A DNA stretch of 39,025 nt from the NCBI GenBank assembly GCA_017882785.1, contig JADGOV010000017.1, forward strand, positions 1 through 39,025, given 5' to 3'. Under the pieces are notes generated by a model that was not told the origin of the DNA, did not search any database, and saw nothing but the letters and a program-made list of their open reading frames with translations. Made by a program: the position numbers and the translations under genes. Of the stretch, positions 7,940 to 17,038 are shown piece after piece (position 1 is the stretch's first letter; each line of letters begins with the position of its first letter). The DNA comes from Frankiaceae bacterium. Lineage in GTDB: Bacteria > Actinomycetota > Actinomycetes > JADGOV01.

Positions 7940-9007
7940 TCAGACACCGGCATAGGAGTGCAGGCCGACCAGGAAGATATTCACGATGTAGTAGTCGATG
8001 GTGAGCGCGGTGAACCCAACCAGCGCGATGACCGCCGCCTTCCGGCCGCGCCAGCCGGCTGTTGCCCGGGCATGCAGGTAGCCGGCGTAGATCACCCAGG
8101 TGATGAACGACCACGTCTCCTTCGGGTCCCATCCCCAGTACCGACCCCAGGCCGACTCGGCCCAGATCGCACCGGCGATGACGGCGAAGGTCCAGAGCGG
8201 AAAGGCGAAGGCGTGCACGCGATACGCCACCCGATCCAGGGTCGTCGCCGGCGGCAGCAGCCGGCCCACGGAGGAGACGCGGGGCCGGCCACCGGTCGTG
8301 GTCAGCACGTCGTATTTCGCCCGCAGGAGGTAGAGCACGGTCACGATCGCGCCCAGCGCGAACGTGCCGGAGGCGGTGATCGCGGCCGCGACGTGGATGG
8401 CGATCCAGTAGGACTGGAGGGCCGGGACGAGTGGTCCGGCCGGCACATAGAGGACCGTCCCGGCAAGGCCGAGGAAGAGGACGACGAACAGCAGGACGAA
8501 CGCGCCGAGGAAGCGAACCCGCTCCCGAGTCAGCAACACGAGAAAGGCGGCGACGGCGACCAGCGCGACCATCGAGGAGTACTCGTACATGTTTCCCCAC
8601 GGCACCCGGTGGGCGGCCATCCCACGGGTCACCACGGATCCGGCGTGCAGCAGGAAGGCGAGGCCGGTGAGCACCACCGCGATCCGGCCGAGGTGGTCAC
8701 CTGTCGTGCTGCGGTCCAGCCGGGACCGGAGCGGGGGATGGGGGCCGACAGTCGCCGGCCCCGCACCCGGGGGCGGGCCCGTCGCTATTCCACCCGCGCC
8801 ACCGACGGCGGCCGGCTGCCTGATCCTGGCAGCGGTGGCAGGGGTGGCCGCCCTGGCCGCGTCCGCGCGCGTCAACGCCCGGGCGATGCCGGCGCGGCGG
8901 CTGAAGGAGAACTCCGCGGCGAAGCCGAGCATCGCCAGGGAATACACCACGACGGCCAGGAAGAGCAGCGTGTCCGATCGGTGCGCCAGCGACAGGTCGA
9001 CGGGCAC
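7940..9007 (-). CDS. ccsB: Cytochrome c biogenesis protein CcsB/ResC (heme handling)
   Basis: Membrane partner of ResB in system II cytochrome c maturation; it moves heme to the outside face and attaches it to apocytochrome c. The 355-residue protein starts with one membrane helix, then has a variable Ala/Pro-rich loop (about residues 35-85), then a set of helices. The diagnostic heme-binding WWD segment is clear: GRYWGWDPKETWSFITW. Conserved histidines are in SYWIAIHVAAAI and YLHARATAGW. The start is a GTG, 3 bp after the resB stop, so translation is probably coupled. Order and orientation tlpA-ccdA-resB-ccsB match Mycobacterium and Streptomyces. Confidence 0.95.
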   Translation of the reverse strand: MPVDLSLAHRSDTLLFLAVVVYSLAMLGFAAEFSFSRRAGIARALTRADAARAATPATAARIRQPAAVGGAGGIATGPPPGAGPATVGPHPPLRSRLDRSTTGDHLGRIAVVLTGLAFLLHAGSVVTRGMAAHRVPWGNMYEYSSMVALVAVAAFLVLLTRERVRFLGAFVLLFVVLFLGLAGTVLYVPAGPLVPALQSYWIAIHVAAAITASGTFALGAIVTVLYLLRAKYDVLTTTGGRPRVSSVGRLLPPATTLDRVAYRVHAFAFPLWTFAVIAGAIWAESAWGRYWGWDPKETWSFITWVIYAGYLHARATAGWRGRKAAVIALVGFTALTIDYYIVNIFLVGLHSYAGV

Positions 9008-9010
9008 GTG

Positions 9011-10600
9011 TCAGTCCTCCTCGAGTGCGGCTGGCCGGCTGCGTAGCCGCGTGATGATCGCCCGGAAGTCCTCGTCGAAACTCCCCGAGTCGTTCCGCGA
9101 AAGGCCCGCGGCCTCGACCACGGTACGCCGGCCATCGGGGCGGGCACGCAGCCACAGCCGACGCCGCCGGACCCGCAGGGACACCACCAGACCGATGAGC
9201 AGCAGCACCGCCGCCGCCAGGGCGAGCCGGCTACCCGGGTCGTGGGTGACCTGGAAGGTGGCGAACTCCGAGAAGCCGGCGAAGGTGATGCTGCCCACTC
9301 CCCCCGGCAGGGCGAGCGTCTGACCGGGCCGCAGGGTCGCGGTCGCCGGCCGGCCGCGGGCGTCGAGGACGCGCCGGAGACCCTCGGTCTGCAGCGCGTA
9401 GACCGACTGCGGCCGGCCGTTGTCCAACCCCAGGTCCCCCCGCCACGCCAACAACGTGACCGCCGGGTTGCGGGCGGCCGGGAAACCCGACTCCAGCCCG
9501 TTGGGACCCATCACCGTGGTGGGTGTGAAGAAGCCGGAGAAGCCCAGTTGGCGGGGTGTGCCGCCGGGGCCGGGCGCGATGTCGGGCACTTTCACTACCC
9601 CGTCGGAGGCGAAGGAGGCGTCGCGAGGAAGGAAGGGCTGCGCGCCGTCGTAGGCCACCCGGCCGTCCGGCCCGCGGACGACGAAGTGCATCGCGTAGCC
9701 GTGACCGATGAGGTAGAGCTTCGTGGCGTCGATGTTCAGCGGGTGGTTGACGCGCAGGTGGTAGGAGCGCAGGGCGGCTCCGGGATGCCCGGCGAAACGG
9801 ACGTCCGCCGCGAAGGTGGCCGGCTCGCCGCTGGGCTGGTAGGTGGCCCGGAAACGCTCGAGGATGACGGTGAACGGCGCCAGCCGCCCGGCGGAGAACA
9901 ACCGTCCCGGGGAGATGGAGTCGTAGTAGGCCAGCGTGTTGGAGAAGGCGTCCCCCTGCTTGACCAGCACGTTCCCCTTGTAGCCGAAGAGCCCGCCGAG
10001 GGCCACGCCGGCGAGCAGCACCAGCAGCGAGAAGTGGAACAGCAAATTCCCCACCTCACGGAAATATCCGCGCTCCGCCGCCAGGCTGGCGCCGCCGCCC
10101 GGCTCGGACCGGACGTCGACCCGCCACCCGCGCAGCCGGCCCCTGGCCGCCGCCAGCACCTCCGCCGGTTCCTCGTCGGTGTGCCAGCTCATCGCTACCG
10201 GCAGTCGGGACAGGTGTCGCGGCGCCGCGGGTGGGCGTGCCCGCAGCGCGCTCGTCTGGCGCCACATCCGCGGCAGGACGCAGCCGGCGAGGGAGAGGAA
10301 CAGCGCCAGGTAGATGGCGGCGAACCACGGCGCGCCGAACACGTCGAACGCGGACACCCTGTCCAGGATCGGCGCCAGCCTGGGGTGGTCGCGATAGAAC
10401 TCGATCACCTTGCCGGCGTTGAGGCCGCGCTGTGGCAGCAGCGAACCGGGCACCGCCGCGAGGGCCAACAGGAACAGCAGGATCAACGCCGTCCGCATGC
10501 TCGTCAACTGCCGCCAGCCCGAGATCGCCAGCCCGAGCGGGCCGCGTGAGGGCGGCAGCGCGGGCTGCTGGGTCGGCGGCGCGTACGTGGTGTCGGTCAC
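9011..10600 (-). CDS. resB: Cytochrome c biogenesis protein ResB
   Basis: System II cytochrome c assembly protein that works with CcsB. The 529-residue product has three membrane helices in the first 220 residues (near SMRTALILLFLLALAAVPGS, PWFAAIYLALFLSLAGCVLP and LLFHFSLLVLLAGVALGGLF), a large extracytoplasmic domain, and a last helix LALAAAVLLLIGLVVSLRV before a basic cytoplasmic tail. The segments GSLLPQRGLNAGKVIEFYRDHP and FREVGNLLFHFSLLVLL are typical of ResB. The ATG lies 3 bp after the ccdA stop, within one operon. Confidence 0.95.
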   Translation of the reverse strand: MTDTTYAPPTQQPALPPSRGPLGLAISGWRQLTSMRTALILLFLLALAAVPGSLLPQRGLNAGKVIEFYRDHPRLAPILDRVSAFDVFGAPWFAAIYLALFLSLAGCVLPRMWRQTSALRARPPAAPRHLSRLPVAMSWHTDEEPAEVLAAARGRLRGWRVDVRSEPGGGASLAAERGYFREVGNLLFHFSLLVLLAGVALGGLFGYKGNVLVKQGDAFSNTLAYYDSISPGRLFSAGRLAPFTVILERFRATYQPSGEPATFAADVRFAGHPGAALRSYHLRVNHPLNIDATKLYLIGHGYAMHFVVRGPDGRVAYDGAQPFLPRDASFASDGVVKVPDIAPGPGGTPRQLGFSGFFTPTTVMGPNGLESGFPAARNPAVTLLAWRGDLGLDNGRPQSVYALQTEGLRRVLDARGRPATATLRPGQTLALPGGVGSITFAGFSEFATFQVTHDPGSRLALAAAVLLLIGLVVSLRVRRRRLWLRARPDGRRTVVEAAGLSRNDSGSFDEDFRAIITRLRSRPAALEED

Positions 10601-10603
10601 GGG

Positions 10604-11365
10604 TCACAACACCGTCGTGTAGCCGGCGACGAGGTGTCGCAGCCAGATGGTCACCGAGTCCCACACCCCCGTGACGAGCAGCAGACCGAGCACGACGAGC
10701 ATCAGGCCACCCGCAGCGGTCACTGCTTGCGAGTGCCGGCGGATGAGAGCGAAGGCTCCGAGGGCCCGCCGCAGCGCCACCGCCGCGATCACGAACGGTA
10801 GCCCGAGCCCGACGCAGTACACGAAGGACAGCAGGGCGCCACGTCCCGCACTGGCCGAGGTGAAGGCGAGGGTCTGCACGGCCGCCAACGTCGGACCGAT
10901 GCAGGGCGCCCAGCCCAGGCCGAACAGCACCCCGAGCAGCGGCGCCCCGATCAGGCCCACGGGTGGCAGCCGGTGGAAGCGCAGGTCGCGGGCCAGTCCC
11001 GGGACGAGCCCCATGAAGGCCAGTCCGAGCACGATGGTGACCCCGCCAAGGATGCGGCTGAGGCCGAGCGCGTGCTGCTGCAGCGCGGCGCCGAGCCGAC
11101 CGAAGGCGACGCCGGCGCTGACGAAGACAGCCGAGAAGCCGAGCACGAACAGGCTGGCGCCGACCACGACGCGACCGCGGGGGCCACTCTCGGCCGGCCC
11201 GCGCAGGTCGGCGCCGGAGAGCCCGGTGACATAGGACAGGTATCCGGGAACCAGCGGAAGCACACAGGGTGAGAGGAAGGAGACCAGACCGGCCAGCAGC
11301 GCCACCGGCATCGCCAACAGCAGGGAACCGCTGCTCACGGTGTCGGTGAGCCCGCTCCCGCTCAC
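10604..11365 (-). CDS. ccdA: Thiol:disulfide interchange protein CcdA
   Basis: Membrane protein that carries electrons across the membrane to the extracytoplasmic thioredoxin encoded just upstream, keeping apocytochrome c cysteines reduced. At 253 residues with about six hydrophobic helices it is normal for the family. The two redox cysteines are seen in SFLSPCVLPLVPGYLSY near residue 32 and in GLGWAPCIGPTLAAVQTL in the middle. The start is a GTG overlapping the tlpA stop by 4 bp (GTGA). Confidence 0.95.
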   Translation of the reverse strand: MSGSGLTDTVSSGSLLLAMPVALLAGLVSFLSPCVLPLVPGYLSYVTGLSGADLRGPAESGPRGRVVVGASLFVLGFSAVFVSAGVAFGRLGAALQQHALGLSRILGGVTIVLGLAFMGLVPGLARDLRFHRLPPVGLIGAPLLGVLFGLGWAPCIGPTLAAVQTLAFTSASAGRGALLSFVYCVGLGLPFVIAAVALRRALGAFALIRRHSQAVTAAGGLMLVVLGLLLVTGVWDSVTIWLRHLVAGYTTVL

Positions 11366-11964
11366 GCCGACCGTTCCGCGGCCACCGAGGTGACCAGGGG
11401 GGCGAGCCGGGTGAAGGTCACCGGGCCGTAGATGCTCGCCGCGATGCGGCCCGACCGATCGAGGATCAGCGTGGTCGGGATCGCGGCCGGTGGCACGCTG
11501 GCCGAGAATCGGACCATGATCTGGCCGTACCGGTCGAACAGACTGGGGTAGGGGATCTGGCGCCGTTGGGTGAAGATCCGCGCGTTGGCGACGTCATCCT
11601 TGAAGTTGACCCCGACGAAGCGGACGCCGCGCGCCGCGGTGTCCCGCTCGACCTGGGCCAGGCCGGCGGCCTCGTCCCGGCATGGCGGGCACCACGACGC
11701 CCAGAAGTTGAGCACCACCACGTGGCCACGGTAGGTCGACAGATCCAGGGTCGTGCCCTCCAGGGTGGCGCCGCGCACGGTCGGGGCAGCCCTGCGATGC
11801 CCCTCGGCGTAGCGACGCACGGTCCCGCTCCCGGCGACGTAGCCACTGCCGTCCCCGGTCGCGCTGACCGCGTTCTGCCCGACGCAGCCCGTCGCAGTCA
11901 GCGCCAGGGCGACCAGCCCGGCTGACAGTGCGGAGGCGGCGGAGCGGCCGGGGGACACGAGCAC
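11362..11964 (-). CDS. TlpA/ResA-type extracytoplasmic thioredoxin lipoprotein
   Basis: Reduces the heme-binding cysteines of apocytochrome c outside the membrane, fed by CcdA. The 200-residue product has a signal peptide ending in the lipobox LTATGC (C27), so it is probably a lipid-anchored protein. The thioredoxin active site is FWASWCPPC, with cysteines at about residues 92 and 95, and the cis-proline region PPAAIPTTLILDRSGRI follows, as in ResA/TlpA. The start is a GTG 3 bp after the GNAT stop; a second in-frame GTG 6 bp downstream is possible. Confidence 0.93.
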   Translation of the reverse strand: MLVSPGRSAASALSAGLVALALTATGCVGQNAVSATGDGSGYVAGSGTVRRYAEGHRRAAPTVRGATLEGTTLDLSTYRGHVVVLNFWASWCPPCRDEAAGLAQVERDTAARGVRFVGVNFKDDVANARIFTQRRQIPYPSLFDRYGQIMVRFSASVPPAAIPTTLILDRSGRIAASIYGPVTFTRLAPLVTSVAAERSA

Positions 11965-11967
11965 GCC

Positions 11968-12516
11968 TTATCCTCTCTCGTCCCCGTCTCCCTTGCCGTG
12001 CCACTCCGATGCGAGCAGGCCGAAGACCAGTTCGTCGCAGAAGCCACCGGTGACCCACGCCTTCTCCCGCAGCCGACCCTCCTCGCGGTAGCCGACCGAG
12101 ACGGCTGTACGGATCATCGCCTCGTTCACCGCCAGCGTCTCCAGTTGGAGGCGATTGAGGCCGCGGAGCCGAAACCCATAGTCCGTGATCACCGACAGCG
12201 CGTCCCGACCGGCGCCCTGGCCGCGATGTTCCTCCAGTCCCACCGACATGCCGATGTGCGCGAAGCGGTTGTGCAGGTCGATGCCCCACAGCCCGCACAG
12301 GCCGACCAGCCGGCCCTGCACGTCCATGCCGAACTGGGCGCTGTCCAGCTGCGCACTGGATTCGCGCCACTCTGTGACGTACTGCTCGAAGGTCGGCACG
12401 ACGTAAGGCTCGTCCTCGGTGAGCACCCAGTTGTCCACGTCGAAGCGCCAAGCGTAGACCGTCGGCAGCTCCTCCTGGCGTACCTTGCGCAGCGTCACCT
12501 GCTCGCCCTGCAGCAT
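11968..12516 (-). CDS. GNAT family N-acetyltransferase (RimJ/RimL-like)
   Basis: A 182-residue acetyltransferase. The acetyl-CoA binding region is HIGMSVGLEEHRGQGAGRDAL, containing the R/Q-x-x-G-x-G/A motif, preceded by LVGLCGLWGIDLHNRFA. The C-terminal half, LNRLQLETLAVNEAMIRTAVSVGYREEGRLRE, is the RimL-type pattern (N-x-x-x-I-x-x-x-x-x-x-GY-x-x-E-G). The substrate is unknown. Its ATG overlaps the stop of the histidine phosphatase by 1 bp (TGATG), so it is embedded in the hemL-to-ccs operon, where mycobacteria have no such gene (from memory). Confidence 0.88.
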   Translation of the reverse strand: MLQGEQVTLRKVRQEELPTVYAWRFDVDNWVLTEDEPYVVPTFEQYVTEWRESSAQLDSAQFGMDVQGRLVGLCGLWGIDLHNRFAHIGMSVGLEEHRGQGAGRDALSVITDYGFRLRGLNRLQLETLAVNEAMIRTAVSVGYREEGRLREKAWVTGGFCDELVFGLLASEWHGKGDGDERG

Positions 12517-13142
12517 CAGGCTCCCTTTCCGGGTAGTCGGGACGAAGCTCCAGCTGGTTCCCAGTAGCGGATCGACACCAGCCGCTCACCGCGGTAGGTG
12601 AGCGAGGTCAGACTGGCCAGTCCGCACTGCCGACGCCCCGGATGGTGCCACAACGGCCGGCCCTCGGCCGCCCGCCGGAAGGTCCAGATCGGCAGCTGGT
12701 GGCTGACGCACACCGCCTCGGCACCCTGAGCCCTGCGGCGGGCGTCCGCGACGGCATCAGTCATCCGCTCCGCGATGTGCCGGTACGGTTCACCCCAGGA
12801 CGGCCGGAACGGGTCGTAAAGATACCGCCACGAGCTCGGCTTGCGCAGGACACCGTCACCGATGCCGAAGCGCTGGCCCTGGAAGACGTTGGTCGGCTCG
12901 ATGAGCCGTTCGTCGATCGCGACGGGCAGGCCCAGTCGGGCGGCGATCGGTGCTGCCGTTTCCAGCGCCCGCTGCAGCGGGGAACACACCAGATAGGCAA
13001 CGGAACGTCCGGCCAGCGACTCGGCGGCAGCAGCGGCCATCCGCACGCCCAGCTCGGACAGCCCGAAGTGCGGCAGCCGGCCGTAGAGCAGGCCGTCGGG
13101 GTTGTGCACCTCACCGTGTCGGAGCAGGTGGACCACGGTCAT
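12516..13142 (-). CDS. Histidine phosphatase family protein (phosphoglycerate mutase-like)
   Basis: A 208-residue phosphatase of the histidine branch. The catalytic motif [10 protein letters not shown] is at the N-terminus (H9), with the second conserved region [19 protein letters not shown], the acidic residue in IDERLIEP, and the second histidine in [15 protein letters not shown]. The frame is open to 13235, but the ATG at 13142 gives the standard family start, and it overlaps the hemL stop by 4 bp (ATGA). The physiological substrate is unknown. A gene of this family directly follows hemL in M. tuberculosis (Rv0525, from memory), so the pairing is conserved. Confidence 0.92.
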   Translation of the reverse strand: MTVVHLLRHGEVHNPDGLLYGRLPHFGLSELGVRMAAAAAESLAGRSVAYLVCSPLQRALETAAPIAARLGLPVAIDERLIEPTNVFQGQRFGIGDGVLRKPSSWRYLYDPFRPSWGEPYRHIAERMTDAVADARRRAQGAEAVCVSHQLPIWTFRRAAEGRPLWHHPGRRQCGLASLTSLTYRGERLVSIRYWEPAGASSRLPGKGA

Positions 13143-14497
13143 GCGGCAACGCCGGCGGCCGCCCGAGCGCCGTGCGGCAGCGCGTCCGCCACCCGGTCCA
13201 GGACGGACTCGTCGTGCGCGCCGCTGACGAACCATGCCTCGTACCCCGACGGCGGCAGGTAGACGCCACGGCGTAACATGGCGTGGAAGAAGGCGGCGTA
13301 CCTGGCGGTCGACTGCCTGGCCGCGGCGGCAAAGTCGAGGACCGGCCCACCACCGCCGCCGAAGAAGACCGAGAACAGGCTGCCCGCCGTGTTGAGCCGG
13401 AACGGCACCCCGGCGGCGGTGAGCGCATCCGCCACCAGTTCGGCAAGTGCCGCCGAGGTGGCATCGAGGTGGCTATACAGGTCGGCCGTGCAGTGCCGCA
13501 GCGTGCTCAGCCCGGCCGCCACCGAGATCGGGTTTCCAGACAGCGTGCCTGCCTGGTAGACCGATCCCACCGGGGACAGCCGGCTCATCACCTCCGCCCG
13601 ACCGCCGAAGGCCGCTGCGGGCAGGCCGCCGCCCATCACCTTGCCGAAGGTGAACAGGTCCGGCGCCCAGCCCTCGATCGCCCCCTCGAGGCCCCACCAG
13701 CCGGCGGCGGTGACCCGGAAACCCGTCATCACCTCGTCCAGGACGAGCAGCGCGCCGTAGCGCTCGGTGATCTGGCGGAGGCCGGCGTTGAATCCGGGCA
13801 GCGGCGGGACGACCCCCATGTTGGCGGCCGCCGCCTCGGTGATGACGCAGGCGATATCGGGCCCGTGGGCGTCGAAGGCCTGCTGCACGGCGCCGAGGTC
13901 GTTGTAGGGCAGCACTATCGTGTCAGCGGTGGCCGCACCGGTGACTCCGGGGGTGTCCGGATGACCGAAGGTGGCCACCCCGGAGCCGGCGCTGGCCAGC
14001 AGCGCGTCGACGTGCCCGTGGTAGCAGCCGGCGAACTTGATCACCTTAGCCCGACCCGTGAAGCCCCGGGCCAGCCGGATCGCCGACATGGTTGCCTCCG
14101 TACCGGAGTTGACCAAGCGGACCTGGTCCACCGGCGGCACCCTGCGGACGATCTCCTCGGCCAGCTCGACCTCCCCTTCGGTCGGGGTGCCGAAGCTGGT
14201 TCCGCGAGCCACCGCATGGGTGACCGCGGCCACCACTGCCGGGTGAGCGTGCCCGAGGATCATGGGCCCCCAGCCGCAGACCAGGTCCACGTAGCGCTGA
14301 CCGTCGGCATCTTCCAGGTACGCCCCGGTGCCGCTGGCCATGAAACGCGGCGTGCCGCCGACCGCCCGGAAAGCCCGGACCGGTGAGTTGACCCCACCAG
14401 GCACCACCCGAAGTGCCCGAGCGAACAGCGCGTCGCTGGCCGGGGCGTCGGCCTCGACGTCGGCATCGACGTCGGCATCGCGGGGCGGCGGCGGCAT
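13139..14497 (-). CDS. hemL: Glutamate-1-semialdehyde 2,1-aminomutase HemL
   Basis: PLP enzyme that turns glutamate-1-semialdehyde into 5-aminolevulinate, the second step of the C5 heme route begun by HemA. The 452-residue product has the expected [19 protein letters not shown]-terminus, [21 protein letters not shown], and the Schiff-base lysine in [18 protein letters not shown]. The frame is open to 14890, but the upstream part is the out-of-frame reading of the M1 peptidase pseudogene; the ATG at 14497 is the natural start. Residues 6-20 are an odd Asp/Ala-rich tract made by short GTCGATG/CGACGTCG-like nucleotide repeats, ahead of the conserved core. Confidence 0.96.
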   Translation of the reverse strand: MPPPPRDADVDADVEADAPASDALFARALRVVPGGVNSPVRAFRAVGGTPRFMASGTGAYLEDADGQRYVDLVCGWGPMILGHAHPAVVAAVTHAVARGTSFGTPTEGEVELAEEIVRRVPPVDQVRLVNSGTEATMSAIRLARGFTGRAKVIKFAGCYHGHVDALLASAGSGVATFGHPDTPGVTGAATADTIVLPYNDLGAVQQAFDAHGPDIACVITEAAAANMGVVPPLPGFNAGLRQITERYGALLVLDEVMTGFRVTAAGWWGLEGAIEGWAPDLFTFGKVMGGGLPAAAFGGRAEVMSRLSPVGSVYQAGTLSGNPISVAAGLSTLRHCTADLYSHLDATSAALAELVADALTAAGVPFRLNTAGSLFSVFFGGGGGPVLDFAAAARQSTARYAAFFHAMLRRGVYLPPSGYEAWFVSGAHDESVLDRVADALPHGARAAAGVAA

Positions 14498-14541
14498 TCC
14501 GCCATCCTCGCAAAGCCCGTATCGGGACCTGCCCGGCGGTG

Positions 14542-15744
14542 CTACCAGTCGGCCGGTTTTCCCGGGGTGCGCAGCCAGGCGTCGAAGAAGTGTCCGAGCC
14601 GTTTCCCCGAGATCTGCTCCGCGCGCGCCTGGAACTGCTCGATTGTCGCGTTCCCATACCGGTGCTCGCCGGCCCACTGGCGCAGCAGCCGGGTGAAGTC
14701 GGCGGCCCCGATGCGCATCCGCAACGCCTCCAGAGTCATCGCGCCGCGGCTGTAGACCGGAGCCGGCGAACAGGTTCACCGGCCGACCGACCCGAGCAGG
14801 CGGTGCGTTCCAAGAAGCGGGTGTTCGTTGCCGGCGTGGCGTACGCGCGCCGGAACTCCTGCCGCACTGCGGCCACGTGCGCAGCGTCACACTGTCCCCG
14901 AACCACTGGTGGGCCAGTTCGTGGGCCAGGGTGGCCGCTGTGGGTGCCCGGTCGAACAGCGGCCGGCTCTGGTCTCCAGCGCGTAGCCCACCCGGTGGGC
15001 GTGGTCGACCACCGCGCCGACGGAGTCGAAGGGGTAGCGACCGAAGACCGAGCTGTAGTAGTCCACGATCGCCGGCAGCGTGGCCAGCACGCGCCGCGCG
15101 GCGGATTCCCGCGGGTCCACGGCGTCGATGGTCGGCCCGCCGCCACGGGTCCGGCCGCGGGTGAGATCGAAACGGCCGACGGTGAGGGTGGCGAGATAGG
15201 TGGCCATCGGTTGTGCCATCCGCCAGCGGAACGTGCTCCGGCCCCGTGCGCTCGTGTGTCCCACCAGGCCGCCGTTGCCCATCGCGGTCACGCCGGCCGG
15301 CACGGTCGCAACGACGTCGAAGGCCGCCTTGTCCCGGGGGTTGTCATTGCACGGATACCAGCTCGGCGAGCCTTTCGGCTCGGAGGCGACGTGGGCGCCG
15401 TCCGCGGTCGGGATCCACCCGTCCGGTGCCCCGTCCGGATCGATCACCGGACTGGGCACCCCGGCGTAGGACACGACAGTGGTGAAGCGCTGCCCCGGGT
15501 GCAGCCGCAGTGCGGGTCGGATGATCAGCTCCTGGCCGCGTCGGTGCCACGAGGCGGGCCGGCCGTCGACCGTGATCTGCTGGACGGACAGGCCACGCAG
15601 GTCCGGGTCGAACTGGCACAGTGTCGCGGTCGCGGTCGCCGTCACAGCAGCGATAGCGCGCAGGTGGCGGGTGGCGGGGCGTAGCTCACCGAGAGGCCGT
15701 AGTGCGCCACGTCGCCACGTCGCCACCGCGCCGGCCAGCAGCAC
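14542..15744 (-). pseudogene. M1 family metallopeptidase (aminopeptidase N-like), frameshifted and internally deleted
   Basis: Pieces of an M1 aminopeptidase appear in order but in different frames. The N-terminal pieces are DVAHYGLSVSYAP in one frame (to about 15713) and then ATRHLRAIAAV onward in the next. The body [18 protein letters not shown]...[19 protein letters not shown]...[22 protein letters not shown]...YALET runs to about 14975. A base is then missing and [15 protein letters not shown] (zinc motif HExxH) continues in another frame. FRRAYATPA follows, then NLFAG, an extra base, and finally [11 protein letters not shown]... to a TAG stop with the normal C-terminus [20 protein letters not shown]. 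The segment between SVTLR and FRRAYATPA that should hold the third zinc ligand (NEG-type motif) is not there. The N-terminus also lacks a signal peptide. No working protease can be made from this. Confidence 0.85.
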
Positions 15745-15792
15745 CCCGCGCAGCCCACTCGGTGCCAGCTCACATTCGGCACGCGCGGAGGC

Positions 15793-16419
15793 TTACGCCG
15801 CGCTGCCCCGCTGTTGGCGCGTGTCGACCGCGAGTTGGTCGAACGCGTAGTACACCGCGATGAGGAAGAGGACGGCAAGCGTGAGCGGCGCGCTGATGAA
15901 GGCCAGACCTACGGTGGCGAGGTAGACGAAGAAGCCCAGCCCGAAGCGCCTGACCGTAGCCCGCGCGGCGATCAGGTCGACGCCGGGTCGCAGCAGGTGG
16001 CCGTCGCGGACCACATATCGCCACATCGCGGTGAACGCGATGGCCACCAGGACGCTGGTGCCGGCGAAGACCGCAGCCGCGACGTGCGAGGCCGGCGAGT
16101 TCTCATCGAGGTAGGCGGCCATTAATGCGGTCGGGAACGGCACGAACGCGACGACAAGCAGCAGGCTGAGGTTGAGGAACAGCAACTGGCGATCCACCCG
16201 GGCGATGAGTCGGAACATCGCGTGATGGTTGATCCACATGATGCCGATGTTGAAGAAGCTCACGACGTAGGCCGCGAAGGATGGCCACTCCTGGGCGAGT
16301 GCGTGCCACAGGCTCCGCCCGCCGAGATCCGCCGGGACCTTGATCTCGAGAATCAGCAGGGTGATGGCAATGGCGAAGACGCCGTCGCTGAACGCCTCGA
16401 CCCGGCCGGTGTCAGTCAT
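15793..16419 (-). CDS. TMEM175 (DUF1211) family potassium channel-like membrane protein
   Basis: A 208-residue membrane protein with about six hydrophobic helices. The first helix carries the family signature RVEAFSDGVFAIAITLLILEIKVP (R-x-x-x-FSDG). The next helices include FAAYVVSFFNIGIMWINHHAMF, LLFLNLSLLLVVAFVPFPTALMA and a last pair FGLGFFVYLATVGLAF/LTLAVLFLIAVYYAF, as expected for a single six-helix bacterial TMEM175 unit. Bacterial members form potassium-permeable tetramers. The start is an ATG 41 bp from the divergent DUF2277 gene. The stop lies about 50 bp from the M1 pseudogene, so it may have lost its former operon neighbour. Confidence 0.9.
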   Translation of the reverse strand: MTDTGRVEAFSDGVFAIAITLLILEIKVPADLGGRSLWHALAQEWPSFAAYVVSFFNIGIMWINHHAMFRLIARVDRQLLFLNLSLLLVVAFVPFPTALMAAYLDENSPASHVAAAVFAGTSVLVAIAFTAMWRYVVRDGHLLRPGVDLIAARATVRRFGLGFFVYLATVGLAFISAPLTLAVLFLIAVYYAFDQLAVDTRQQRGSAA

Positions 16420-16460
16420 GGGCAGACGGTAGCCGCCATTTGAGTGGGTAGCCTCGCAGC

Positions 16461-16724
16461 ATGTGTCGCAGCATCAAGACCCTGCGCCCTCCGCACGTCG
16501 AGTGGGCCACGGATTCCGACGTCCACGAGGCCGCGCTGCAGTACGTGCGCAAGGTGAGCGGCTACCGCACCCCCGCCCAACACAATGTCGCCGCGTTCGA
16601 CCAGGGGGTCGACGCGGTCGCCGCCGCCACCCGGACGCTCCTCGACGCGCTCCAGGTGGGCCGAGCGGGTGCCGTGCCACCACCCGCGAGCGCCGCTGTC
16701 GGGCACGGCCGCGCCGACAGGTGA
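16461..16724 (+). CDS. DUF2277 domain-containing protein
   Basis: An 87-residue protein that begins with the family hallmark MCRSIKTLR and continues EAALQYVRKVSGYRTPAQHN, AAFDQGVDAVAAATRTLLDAL, a near-perfect DUF2277 match. The function is unknown. The last 20 residues are an extra Ala/Pro-rich tail. The ATG has no clear ribosome binding site; a TAGCCT hexamer ends 6 bases upstream, which would fit a leaderless transcript. The stop overlaps a possible GTG start of the next gene. Confidence 0.88.
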   Translation: MCRSIKTLRPPHVEWATDSDVHEAALQYVRKVSGYRTPAQHNVAAFDQGVDAVAAATRTLLDALQVGRAGAVPPPASAAVGHGRADR

Positions 16725-17038
16725 GGCCCCGCGACACTGGTGCCGTGCGCATCCCCATCCGGGTTCGGCCCGGATCGCCTCGTACGAGCGTCGGTGGTGA
16801 GTTCGGCGGCGCGCTGATCGTCCGGGTGAACGCCCGCGCGGTCGACGGCGCGGCGACGGAGGCCGCTCTCCTTGCGCTCGCCCGAGCCTTCGGCGTCCGG
16901 CGCTCCGCGGTCACGCTGGTCACCGGCGCGACCAGTCGGACGAAGGTCGTCGAGGTGGCGGGCGGCACCGAAGCCACACTGGCCGGGCTACTCGCCGAGC
17001 CGCCCTTGACCGGACCCGGCGGCCCCGTCAGGGACTAG
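16721..17038 (+). CDS. DUF167 (YggU) family protein
   Basis: A small soluble protein of about 105 residues. The core IRVRPGSPRTSVGGEFGGALIVRVNARAVDGAATEAALLALARAFGV, then VTLVTGATSRTKVVEV, is the DUF167 fold pattern, including the ending G-x-x-S-R-x-K. Function is not established. Two starts are possible: a GTG at 16721 overlapping the DUF2277 stop by 4 bp (GTGA), preferred for coupling, and a GTG at 16745 that begins exactly at the conserved core. Its 3' end overlaps the convergent SRPBCC gene by 11 bp. Confidence 0.85.
   Translation: MRPRDTGAVRIPIRVRPGSPRTSVGGEFGGALIVRVNARAVDGAATEAALLALARAFGVRRSAVTLVTGATSRTKVVEVAGGTEATLAGLLAEPPLTGPGGPVRD

Noticed and set aside
6644-9046. An 800-codon open frame on the plus strand across ubiD and ccsB
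   Set aside because: It is antisense to two clear conserved genes, and its translation is low-complexity, rich in His/Gln/Arg/Gly with no domain. Such long shadows are normal in GC-rich DNA.
14498-14890. A long N-terminal extension of HemL
   Set aside because: The extra residues ([16 protein letters not shown]) are pieces of the degraded M1 peptidase read through into the same frame; HemL families begin near the ATG at 14497.
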